Assembly (NCBI RefSeq): GCF_020360975.1
Contig: NW_025408678.1
Location: 248,001 to 312,000, forward strand
Length of the DNA: 64,000 nucleotides
Direction of reading: 5' to 3'
DNA from: Hirsutella rhossiliensis
Lineage: Eukaryota > Ascomycota > Sordariomycetes > Hypocreales > Ophiocordycipitaceae
Part shown: positions 56,361 through 64,000 of the stretch, piece after piece
Layout of the letters: each line of letters begins with the position of its first letter
Numbering within the stretch: position 1 is the first letter of the stretch
Notes under the pieces: model-generated
What the model saw: only the letters and a program-made list of their open reading frames with translations
Database searches by the model: none
Told to the model about the DNA's origin: nothing
Made by a program: the position numbers and the translations under genes

Positions 56361-57695
56361 CTACTCCACTACCATCTTTTCCAGGATCTTCAGGACGCCC
56401 TGCGCCCTGTTCTGGCCCGCGTCGAGCTCGAGCGCCATCTTACGGGCCCGCTCAATCAGCGTGGTCAGCACGCTGCGCGTGTAGGCGAAGCTGCCCGTGC
56501 TCTCCATGTACGAGACGGCGTAGCGCTTGACCTGGACGTCGGTCGTCTTCTGCTTGAGGATGTTGACGAGCCGCAGGTTGCTGGAGTCGGACCGGATGCT
56601 GTGGATGATGGGGAAGGAGAATTTGCCCTCGGTCAGGTCCTCGCACATGCCCTTGTTTTCGGTGTACTCGGTCGACGAGAGGTTCATGTAGTCGTCGCGA
56701 ATCTGGAAGATGAGGCCGACGAGGTTGACGAGAGGCACGCAATCGATGTTGGCGGCCGACTCGGCCTGCATCAGCTTGATGCCGAGGCGGAACATGCCCC
56801 CCGTCTTGTTGCTGACCATTTCGAGATAGTCGTCCTCGGTGGGGCAGGTGAGCGTATCGCGCCAGAAAAGATCCATGCCCTGCCCCCGGTAGAGGTTGAC
56901 GAGCTCCTCGGCAAAGACGGAAATTGCGCGCGGGCTGTTGAGCTCCTGGAGCTCCCGCAGCGCGACAAAGGACATGTAGTTTGCCGAGTTGATGGTCTGA
57001 GGAATGCCAAAGATGTTGTGGGCGACGGGGAAGCCGCGGCGCAGCTCTGACGAGTCCTGGACGTCGTCGAGGAGGAGGGAGGATTCGTGGAGAATGGCAA
57101 TGACCTTTGTGATGACCTGGAGGCTCGAGGGCGGGACCTGCAGCCAGGCATCAAAGGCGGCGATGACCTGAGAGCGAAAGTCCTTGCCCGGGTGGCTGAT
57201 GGCGTAGTCGAAGGGAGCGCGGACCACCTTTTCCTTGCCCTCGGTCCATGAGCGCTCGGGGGCGAAGTGCAGGTCTTCGTGGGCGTACTTGTCGACGTCG
57301 GGGGCCGCTTGGGGCGCGTCGGGCCGTGAGGCTTCCTGCTGCTGGGCGACGGCCATTGCGGGCGAGTCAAGGGCGGGCGAGAGCCAGCTGGACGTCTGCT
57401 TCTTCTTTTGGCTGAGCCAGTCGCCTTCGGACACGGGGCGGAGGACCGAGGGGGGCGACGTGGACTGGTGGGAAATGACGCTGGACTGGTGGGCGGCGCG
57501 GGCGTGGAGGCCGGAGCTTGAAGTACGCGGAGGGATGGCGTTGGGAGAGGCGAGGGGGTTGCCGAGGTTATAGTTCGGCGCGACTGGGGTGGCTTCGGCT
57601 TCGGCGGCGTGGCGCGGCGAGGCGGACGAGGGCGACTGGTTGCACATGGTGACTGGCTCGCTGTGTCTCGGCGTCGACGACAAGGACATGGTCAC
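56361..57695 (-). CDS. ggs1: Geranylgeranyl diphosphate synthase (trans-polyprenyl synthase)
   Basis: Joins FPP and IPP to GGPP, the precursor for geranylgeranylated proteins, carotenoids and indole-diterpenes. The single 444-aa frame has the first aspartate-rich motif DDVQD at 210-214 ([15 protein letters not shown]), KTGG at 297-300, and the second motif DDYMN at 334-338. In this family the second motif is DDYxN or DDxxD, so Asn at the last position is normal. The first 150 residues are a poorly conserved extension before [13 protein letters not shown], as in al-3 of Neurospora. No plastid or secretion signal is apparent. Only one GGPP synthase is seen and it stands alone, with no terpene cyclase, P450 or prenyltransferase beside it, so it is the housekeeping copy and not a cluster gene. 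An in-frame N-terminal Met choice may trim the protein. Confidence 0.95.
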   Translation of the reverse strand: MTMSLSSTPRHSEPVTMCNQSPSSASPRHAAEAEATPVAPNYNLGNPLASPNAIPPRTSSSGLHARAAHQSSVISHQSTSPPSVLRPVSEGDWLSQKKKQTSSWLSPALDSPAMAVAQQQEASRPDAPQAAPDVDKYAHEDLHFAPERSWTEGKEKVVRAPFDYAISHPGKDFRSQVIAAFDAWLQVPPSSLQVITKVIAILHESSLLLDDVQDSSELRRGFPVAHNIFGIPQTINSANYMSFVALRELQELNSPRAISVFAEELVNLYRGQGMDLFWRDTLTCPTEDDYLEMVSNKTGGMFRLGIKLMQAESAANIDCVPLVNLVGLIFQIRDDYMNLSSTEYTENKGMCEDLTEGKFSFPIIHSIRSDSSNLRLVNILKQKTTDVQVKRYAVSYMESTGSFAYTRSVLTTLIERARKMALELDAGQNRAQGVLKILEKMVVE

Positions 57696-60600
57696 GAGCG
57701 TTGGAGCTGAACGGGGGCGAGCGGAGCAAATAGCTTGTTGGCCTCGGTATGGTGAGGAAAGGGGTTCAGCGATGGGAAGCCACGAGCTCCCTCACCCACA
57801 ATGCCAAAAGAATACTGTCGGGGCCGGCCAGCCGCTGTAGCACAGCATCGGCGGCGCCAGATGGGGAGGGCGGGCGGCAGGGGTGGCGGGTTGTTGTGCC
57901 TCTTGGCCCGTGACGTTGAGAGATAAGCCCGTGCCGCTGGCTGGCCTGACAAGCACGGGCAAGACACGGGGCGCGGGACGGCTTGATGTACGTCGTCGTA
58001 TCGGGCGAGCCGGGCGGAGAGGAACGGGGACCGACCGACTGGGAGAGATCAGGCCGCCGCCGATGCAGAGTTGGCCGAAGCTTGGGAGAGGAGGAAGTTG
58101 GGGAGAGGAAGAGGGGAGGGTATATGAGAAGAGAGAGAGCGAGAGAGCGGGAGAGAGAGCGAGCGAGGTAGAAGCGCCAGCGGACACGAGGGCGGTCTAG
58201 TAATTAGAACATGTTCCCTCGGTGCGTGTACATGGAGCTAAGGCTTGGCTTGGCCGACAGAGAGGGGGCGTCTGTGATAGGGACCGAGAAGGGCGTGGCA
58301 TGGTGGTGAATCGACATGGTCCATTTTCGGTGGAGACAAGAACAAAGGTCTGCCGTGTTCTTAGTCATCTGCTGTGGAAGCCTCCGTTGCTGGCCTGCAC
58401 TGCGACGCTCTTCGGTCACTTCACTGCATGTGCCGAGCACGAAAGAGTGCGCACGACTTCGGCAGGCACGTGAGCCCTCTTCACTTTGACGCTACTTGGA
58501 CTTGATGTCGTCGTGCCATACTCGATAGGCTCAAGCCAAGGTCCAAGTCGAGGCCTCGACCCTTCCTTTTTCGCCCCACGACGTTTCCACTGCACGGCGG
58601 CGGCTCCGAGGCACGGCGCCCCTCTGCCAGCAGGGACCTGGGGGGGTTGCGTGTTGTCCTGCGCACTGTGCTCCGCGGCGGGCGGCGCCCTGCATTGAGT
58701 GACGGGTGGCGGGGCAGCCGGCAAAGGTACAGTGAGGGCTGCACTGTAGCAACGGGCCGACAACCCCCCGGGGCTACTCCGTGGAAGGTACCGAATAGGT
58801 AGGTGACGAGCGGTGCATTATGTAAGGTCGCCCTCATTTTCTCAAGACACGACAGCATAATGACTCGAGCTCGCGACCATTGCGAAACCCAACGAACAAA
58901 GGGCATTATTGCCAGACACCAGCCTGGGATTGCTACTCATTAAGCATGTGCTCGCAGCACCCGTTCCTACGCGCGCCCCACGCTGTACGGTCGGCCCGGA
59001 TCAGCTCCGCTGGAGGCGACTCTTTGTCGGGGAAAAGGAGATTCTCGTCTTCTTTTTCCGTGCCAAGTCTGGAGACGACCAACTGGGGCCAAGATGGCAG
59101 CGCAGACACTTGACAGTGGAAGTGTTGGGGACATATGTACGTGGGCTATACAGCGAAGCACATGATGCCCCTTGGCTGTCTCATGGGACGACGATGATGG
59201 GCGCGCCGTGCCAGCTGAGCAAAGGCAGACAGAACCATGGTCCTCGGAAGAGCATCAACAAAGCAGACGCCTGTGTGGACCCATCATGCACGGCGTTATT
59301 TGGCGCTGGTTCATGCTGATACTAAGAGGGCCAGACCCCAAGCCCCCTTTCAAAGCACATGTAACTTGAAGTCTCGAACGCCAAGGGCGAAGAGCAAGAC
59401 GAAGAGATTCGATGGCAGGCGCGAGTTTCTGGCCATTTGCCTTTGGTGGAGTGATGCTTTTTGTCTCTCGTCTCTCGTACAAGGACACGAGCGCTTGAAT
59501 GGCTCGTGTTTCCTGGGCCTAGCGCAGGCCGATGGTTTGCTCGGGTCGTCCGAAAAGAGAGACGGGCGTTTCCAAAACACATGTATGTATGCCTTGCATC
59601 CGCATGCGGGGGACTGATTCGTGAGCCCCGGGATGATGGGGACAGAGGATAGAGATGGAGAGACAGGGATGCAGCCTGGGGCGTACAGAGTAGAGGATGA
59701 GGAAAGGAAGCGGATAGGGGACCGGGGGATAGAGAACGAGGGAAAATAGTCGGTAAGCGGCCATCACCACAAGACGAGACACGATGGACGGGCCGCGCGA
59801 GTCGAATCGAATGATGATGGACGCATCGTCTCACCTCGAGCTCCGCCCTCCTTCCTGTCCCTCCTCCGCCTCTTCTTGCTTCTTCTTCTTCGCCTCCTCA
59901 AAAACGCGCCTCGACTCGTCTCTCGGGCCATCCCACCGATCCTCTCTCTCCCATCTTGACCCTTCTCATCCCCCACAACTACAAATCACCGCCACCAACG
60001 ACCAAGCGTCAACAAATCCCGTCACCGACTCCTCGCTCCATTTTGCTCGGCCGCTCTTGCCAACCTTCGATTCCCCTCCCCCCTCCTTTCGTCTCCCCGC
60101 ATTTCATCCGTCGCGCCTTCCGCCGCCGTCTCTCTTTAGTCCCCCCCTCCTTTTCCCACGGTCGGAATCCCCTCGGCTGGGTTTTCTCTCTTCTTCCACC
60201 CCTTGTTGCGCCATCCATCGCCCCTCTGCCCGACGCATCCCATCCCGTTTCTCCTCTTCTCGACGCCCTCTTACACGGCACGAGGCAAACGGCGCCCTGC
60301 AAGTCGGTTGGCCGCGTCCGTATCACTTCATTCCTCGGCAGAGCGCACAGGCTTTCCGCAATCGTTTACCCCACGGCGCCCCCAAGAAAGGCTTTTGCGG
60401 AGGCAAACTTAGACGTTGGTGGCCGCTTCGAGACGACGACCAAAAGCACATGCCGCGGCGTCATTGACTAGCCCTCTTCACAAGCAATTACTGTCTCCTC
60501 TTTCTTCACTAATCCCCCTCCTCCTCCCCCGTCTCCGACATCGACTCTCCATCTCAGCTCTCAGTCTACCACTGGCCTCTACCGACATATATTCCCGTTG

Positions 60601-60814
60601 TCGCATCTCCATCTCACCGAGACCTTTGCCGTCGTCGGCTTATTTGTTTGCTTCTTCCTCGGCCGCCCCCTGCCGTAACACGGCCGTCCGTTTTCGTCGA
60701 CGCTCCGGCCCGTCCGCCGACCCGACTTCCGAGCCGCCTCACTACATACAACCATTTGGACGACAACTCTCATACGTACATACGCACGCGCGCTCGAGTC
60801 GCACTGGCACCCAC
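57696..60814. other. ~3.1-kb intergenic region with long CT-rich leader
   Basis: No supportable gene. A purine-rich tract runs at about 58,075-58,160 (GAGA repeats), and pyrimidine-rich sequence dominates 59,820-60,800, consistent with a long transcribed leader for the small gene at 60,815. Open frames such as 59,784-60,467 are products of this biased composition. Confidence 0.5.
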
Positions 60815-61057
60815 ATGCCCCGCACAATGGACGCCCCTGTCTCGTCGCCTATGCACTCGAGGAACACTTCGTCGGCCGTGTCGTCGACGCAGCAGTCGCC
60901 CGCAAACGTGGTCGTCGCCGCCCCCCCGCTACCCGTCCAGATCAAGACGCCCTCGACCGACGCCCTGCTCAAGGACTTTTCCCTCGTCGCAGAGGCTGCC
61001 AAGCGCGCGCAGGTGGCCGTCATGGTCCGCGACTTTGAGAGCTGCGGCATCTCGTAG
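60815..61057 (+). CDS. Small conserved fungal protein with long leader
   Basis: An 80-aa frame, MPRTMDAPVSS... (alternative Met at 60,827 gives 76 aa), ending DALLKDFSLVAEAAKRAQVAVMVRDFESCGIS. The last 35 residues form a probable amphipathic helix. They match a motif I associate with small uncharacterised Sordariomycete proteins (KTPSTDALLxxxxLVxEAAKRAQ), but I know no function. The N-terminal half is Ser/Pro rich. There is no signal peptide or membrane segment. The upstream pyrimidine-rich region of about 1 kb is probably a long 5' leader, a pattern seen in regulated fungal genes. Support is the family-like motif, the codon bias in the C-terminal half and the clean stop at 61,055. Confidence 0.6.
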   Translation: MPRTMDAPVSSPMHSRNTSSAVSSTQQSPANVVVAAPPLPVQIKTPSTDALLKDFSLVAEAAKRAQVAVMVRDFESCGIS

Positions 61058-61821
61058 CCGCCCGCCTCTCGATGAGCGCCTGCACCCGATACGGGCATAC
61101 ACGTGAATCCGGACACGGGTGGTGACGCCGCCGTCTCCGACGAGCACCTGCACCGAAGGGCATGGTGCCACGAAAGAGCGCGGGGGAAATTTCTACTAGT
61201 GTTTATGGCGCATCGGGCATGTCGTTTGGGCTTTGCTAAATTTTTCTCTGTTTTCACCGCCCTCCATTCCTTGCTCTTCCTTCCTCTGTCTATTTTTGAT
61301 CTTCTCTTGCCGCACTTGATTCCTTTTCTTCTGTTTTCGGTGTTGAGGCATATACGGGGTCAAGCATTGAGTGCTTTGTGAGTCCTTTTTTGCTCGTTTT
61401 ACGCCGAGCGGTATTCGTATATACAAACAGGATCAATACCCCCACTGTAGGGAGACGGTAGATTTGAAGAAATGCAAAGATGATGGTTTGAGAGCTGAAA
61501 TGTCGAAACGGAACGGGGCAGAGTTGGCGCATATGCAGCGAGGATTGAGAGTTGCTGGGCGCATTGACTGAGGTACATTCCGCGTACCGAGTACATGCAC
61601 GCGCGCGGGGGAGCCGAGGCTCGACCGACCGGACGGGGCCGGCGGGGGTCTTCGGTCACGGGCGCCTCACCGAGAGGCGCCGACAGCCGGCTCCTTGCAT
61701 CATCCGTCATCGTGCGCGACTTTTCTTCCGCCGTCTCTACCGTGTACACTCGTGCATCGCCTAGTCCGCCTGGAGGTCCAACTACTCGCATCCCCCATCT
61801 CGCACCACCCACCTCTCCACC
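61058..61821. other. Intergenic region
   Basis: 0.75 kb between the small gene and the methyltransferase. Nothing recognised. The last 100 bp are the probable promoter and leader of the methyltransferase. Confidence 0.45.
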
Positions 61822-62748
61822 ATGTCCGCCGCCGTGGCGACGACCAGCCCAACGCCAAACACCACCACCACCTCCTCACCACCCCCCGCAGACCGGTCGG
61901 GCCCCTCCCTCGCCCTGGCAGACCTGCTCGCCCACCGCGCAGACCTCGTGCCCCCTCCGCCGGCCGCGGCGCCCCGGCGCGCCACCGCCCTCGTCCCCGG
62001 CGCCGGCCGCGCGCACGACGCGCGCCTGCTTGCCGGCACGTTTGGCTACGACGTGTGGGTGCTGGATCACCGGCAGCCGCGGCGGGGCGGCGGCGGCAGT
62101 GGTGGTGCGGGCGCTGTTGGCGAGGAGCAGTGGCAGGAGGAGGGGGGGGAGGGGGGCGGTTGCGTTACGTGGTTGGCGGCGGACTTTTTTGATGAGGATT
62201 GGTCGCGGGCCTTGGGGTCTGACGGCTCGGGTCGGTTTGACCTCGTCTTTGACTATGAGGTACGTCGTGCTGCGATAATCCTTTCCTGGTGTCGCGCTGT
62301 CTTGCCTGCCTTCTACACATGACGTACACGTCTACCAGTTCTCCCCGGCGAACACGCGCAGCACCAAGCTGGACACACGGGGCTAACAACGACACAGTTC
62401 CTCAGCGCCCTCCCCCCCGACGCCCGCCCGCGCTGGGCCAAGCGCGTGTCCCAGCTGCTCGAGCCGCGCGGCCGCCTCGTCTGCCTCGAGTACCCGTCCA
62501 GCACCAGCAGCGACAACAAGCCATCCGGGCCGTGGGCAGTCAGCCCCGAGGCGTACGAGGCGCTGCTGTCGGCGCCCGGCGAGGCACCGTCGTACGCCCC
62601 CGACGGCGCTGTCGTAAGCACCGCCTGCTCGCGCCCGCGCGTCGACGCCCTGCACCGCCTGAGCATCATCAAGCCGACGCGAACGCACGCCGTCGGCACG
62701 GCCGAGGACGGCTCCGTGCTCGACTTCATTTCGGTCTGGGCAAGATGA
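61822..62748 (+). CDS. TPMT-family SAM-dependent thiol methyltransferase, atypical
   Basis: Exons 61822-62259 and 62398-62748 give 262 aa. The order is that of thiopurine/thiol methyltransferases: a segment SGPSLALADLLAHR (usually PWDRGxPSPALADLL), the SAM-binding glycine loop ALVPGAGRAHDARLLA at 56-71 (usually VPGCGRGxD), the acidic post-loop Asp82 in YDVWVLDH, FDLVFDYE before the intron, FLSALPPDARPRWAKRVSQLLEPRGRLVCLEYP after it, and the closing SVLDFISVWAR. The usual N-terminal Trp and the loop Cys are replaced by Ala, and a Gly-rich insert of about 25 residues follows Asp82. Function may therefore differ from thiol methylation. An aromatic or small-molecule substrate is possible. There is no neighbouring gene that explains it. 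Confidence 0.78.
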
Positions 62749-62882
62749 TGACTGTCGGCTCGTGGCCAAAAGGAGGGGCTTGGACTCCCGCGTGTCTGCG
62801 TGGGTCGGAGGACATCGATGGAGAGGCGAATATATAAAAAAAGGGGGGGTGGACATGGATGGACCAAGGAGCCAAAGAGACA
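62749..62882. other. Convergent 3' intergenic space
   Basis: 134 bp between the ends of the methyltransferase (+) and the OTU gene (-). An A- and G-rich stretch at about 62,837-62,849 lies in it. No gene. Confidence 0.5.
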
Positions 62883-63932
62883 TCACGGCTTCGTCTTGTG
62901 CCTCAGCGAATTGTAGTGCTCCCCTAGGCCGTAGCCGTGCCGGTAGTACGCCAGCCACAGCGTCTTGCCCGACGCCTTGCCCTCGTCCTCGCCAATCCTC
63001 TCGGTGCGCCCGTCCTGGATGACGCGAATCTCGGCGCAGTACCGCCTCGCCAGCGCCATGAGTTCCAGCTGCCCGCCCCACTCGGCCGTGTCGCGCATCT
63101 TGGCCGCATACGACTCCAAGTCCTCGTCGAGAAAGGGCGCAAAGTCATCTGCGTGCTGCAGCATGTAGTCGGCCGCCGCGCGCCGCACCGTCTTGTACGC
63201 CGGCTCCTTCCTGTCGCCGTCGTCGGAACGGGCGTCGGCGATCGGCACGGCGCTCTGGCCCAGCTGGTCGGCGATGGCGGAAAAGAGGCAGTGCCCGTCC
63301 GGGTCAATGTCCCTCTCGACGAGGCCGTGCGCCTCAAACGCGTTGCGCATGTACTCGCTCTCGCGCGCGCGGTGGTCCGTCATCGACGTCGCCTCGTCCT
63401 CTGCGCGGCGCGCCGCCTCCTCCTGTTCGGCGGCCCGGCGCGCCAGCCGTTCTCGCTGCCGATTGCGCGGCTTTTGTTTGGCCATGGGCTCGGAGAGGTG
63501 TAGCTTGGACGTCGCCTCGCTGAGCTTGTCATTCACCTGCAGCTCCAGCTCGGCGAGGTCCGTCGTGGCTTGCGTCGCGTCGCCGTCGTCCTGCTGCCTC
63601 TCATCGTTTTCGGCGCCAGTCAATGCTGCAATCTCGGCCGCCTGCTTGTCCCTCAGCTGCTGCTCCATCTGCGCGCACTCGTCGTTGACGCCCTTGCGCG
63701 ACTTCTTGGTGGCGTTCTTTTTCTTGCTGGTGATGCGGCCCTGCAGCTCCTTGAGCTCCTTGCGATGCCGCGCCTGCATCTGCTCGGCCTCGGCCTGCGA
63801 CTGCTGCTCCATCATTTCTGGCCGAGGCACCGGCCGAGGTTGCGGCGTCGTCTCGATGTCTGTCGTGGATGCAAAAGTTCTCGCCGATGAGGGGGAGGTG
63901 GAGGGGTTCAGCTGGCTTACCTGAGCGTTCAT
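62883..63932 (-). CDS. otu2: OTU-family deubiquitinase (Otu2/OTUD6-like)
   Basis: Cysteine protease that removes ubiquitin, related to yeast Otu2 and animal OTUD6, which act on ribosomal or translation-related substrates. The 349-aa frame has an N-terminal Gln/Glu/Lys-rich coiled-coil region (about 40-190, ELKELQGRITSKKKNATKKSR) typical of this subgroup, then the OTU domain: DPDGHCLFSAIADQLG with the catalytic Cys215, EWGGQLELMALAR, and the C-terminal His339 in GLGEHYNSLR. Domain order and size match. In the minus direction the sequence right after the first four codons is CAGGTAAGCC, which resembles a splice donor, and another in-frame Met lies at residue 40 (63,815). A 5' intron or a start at 63,815 is therefore possible. 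Confidence 0.93.
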   Translation of the reverse strand: MNAQVSQLNPSTSPSSARTFASTTDIETTPQPRPVPRPEMMEQQSQAEAEQMQARHRKELKELQGRITSKKKNATKKSRKGVNDECAQMEQQLRDKQAAEIAALTGAENDERQQDDGDATQATTDLAELELQVNDKLSEATSKLHLSEPMAKQKPRNRQRERLARRAAEQEEAARRAEDEATSMTDHRARESEYMRNAFEAHGLVERDIDPDGHCLFSAIADQLGQSAVPIADARSDDGDRKEPAYKTVRRAAADYMLQHADDFAPFLDEDLESYAAKMRDTAEWGGQLELMALARRYCAEIRVIQDGRTERIGEDEGKASGKTLWLAYYRHGYGLGEHYNSLRHKTKP

Positions 63933-64000
63933 GTGGGCTGACGTCAGACACTGTCAAGTGCCGATCCGTCCAGGGGAAGTGGTGCACGACACACTGTACA

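Noticed and set aside
59784..60467. 227-codon plus-strand frame rich in Ser, Pro and Phe
   Set aside because: Composition follows the CT-rich leader; no start context, domain or conserved block.

Overview
The window is nuclear DNA of a filamentous ascomycete (Pezizomycotina). The supporting signs are single genes on both strands with no operons, short introns (about 40-130 nt) with fungal GT..CTRAC..AG signals plus two GC-AG introns, GC-rich codon use, and protein families typical of Sordariomycetes. The order Hypocreales is my inference from overall protein resemblance. No species is claimed.

Layout. Positions 1-31,700 are an ordinary core block: a 3-methyladenine DNA glycosylase (-), an Anp1/Mnn9-type mannosyltransferase (+), the ESCRT-III subunit Snf7 (+), a secreted-head, single-pass membrane protein with a huge low-complexity tail (+), a very long MFS-type transporter (-), a small Cys-rich conserved protein (-), a Pom1/DYRK polarity kinase (-) and a MYND zinc-finger protein (+). 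Long gaps, one of about 5 kb, separate these genes and hold long pyrimidine- or purine-rich leaders and simple repeats. Positions 54,300-64,000 are core again: a dysferlin-domain peroxin (+), GGPP synthase (-), a small conserved 80-aa protein with a long leader (+), a TPMT-type methyltransferase (+) and an OTU deubiquitinase (-).

Between them, about 31,700-54,300 is an accessory island with lower GC, AT-rich stretches, gene relics and families common in fungal allorecognition/NLR and secondary-metabolism loci. In order it holds: a STAND-like N-terminal domain joined to a Sac7-type RhoGAP whose arginine finger is Ala; a fragment resembling an NRPS condensation domain; an RTA1 membrane protein; an intronless, bacterial-looking alpha/beta hydrolase set in AT-rich DNA; a nucleoside-phosphorylase-like NLR effector domain broken by a stop; a divergent pair made of a DUF7580-like protein and an AcuF-type C2H2 protein; a tandem GFA/CENP-V protein; a UstYa-like (DUF3328) gene with a GC-AG intron; and an APH/kinase-like gene with two one-base frame breaks. 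A 22-nt inverted repeat lies between the GFA and UstYa genes.

How the parts relate. The core genes are unlinked housekeeping functions: DNA repair, Golgi mannan synthesis, endosomal sorting, cell polarity, peroxisome shape, isoprenoid supply and ubiquitin removal. The island looks like a turnover region where signalling and immunity-like genes and biosynthetic fragments arrive and decay. Several island genes are broken by single-base indels, so either real decay or assembly error must be separated by reads. I found no rRNA gene, no convincing tRNA and no CRISPR array.
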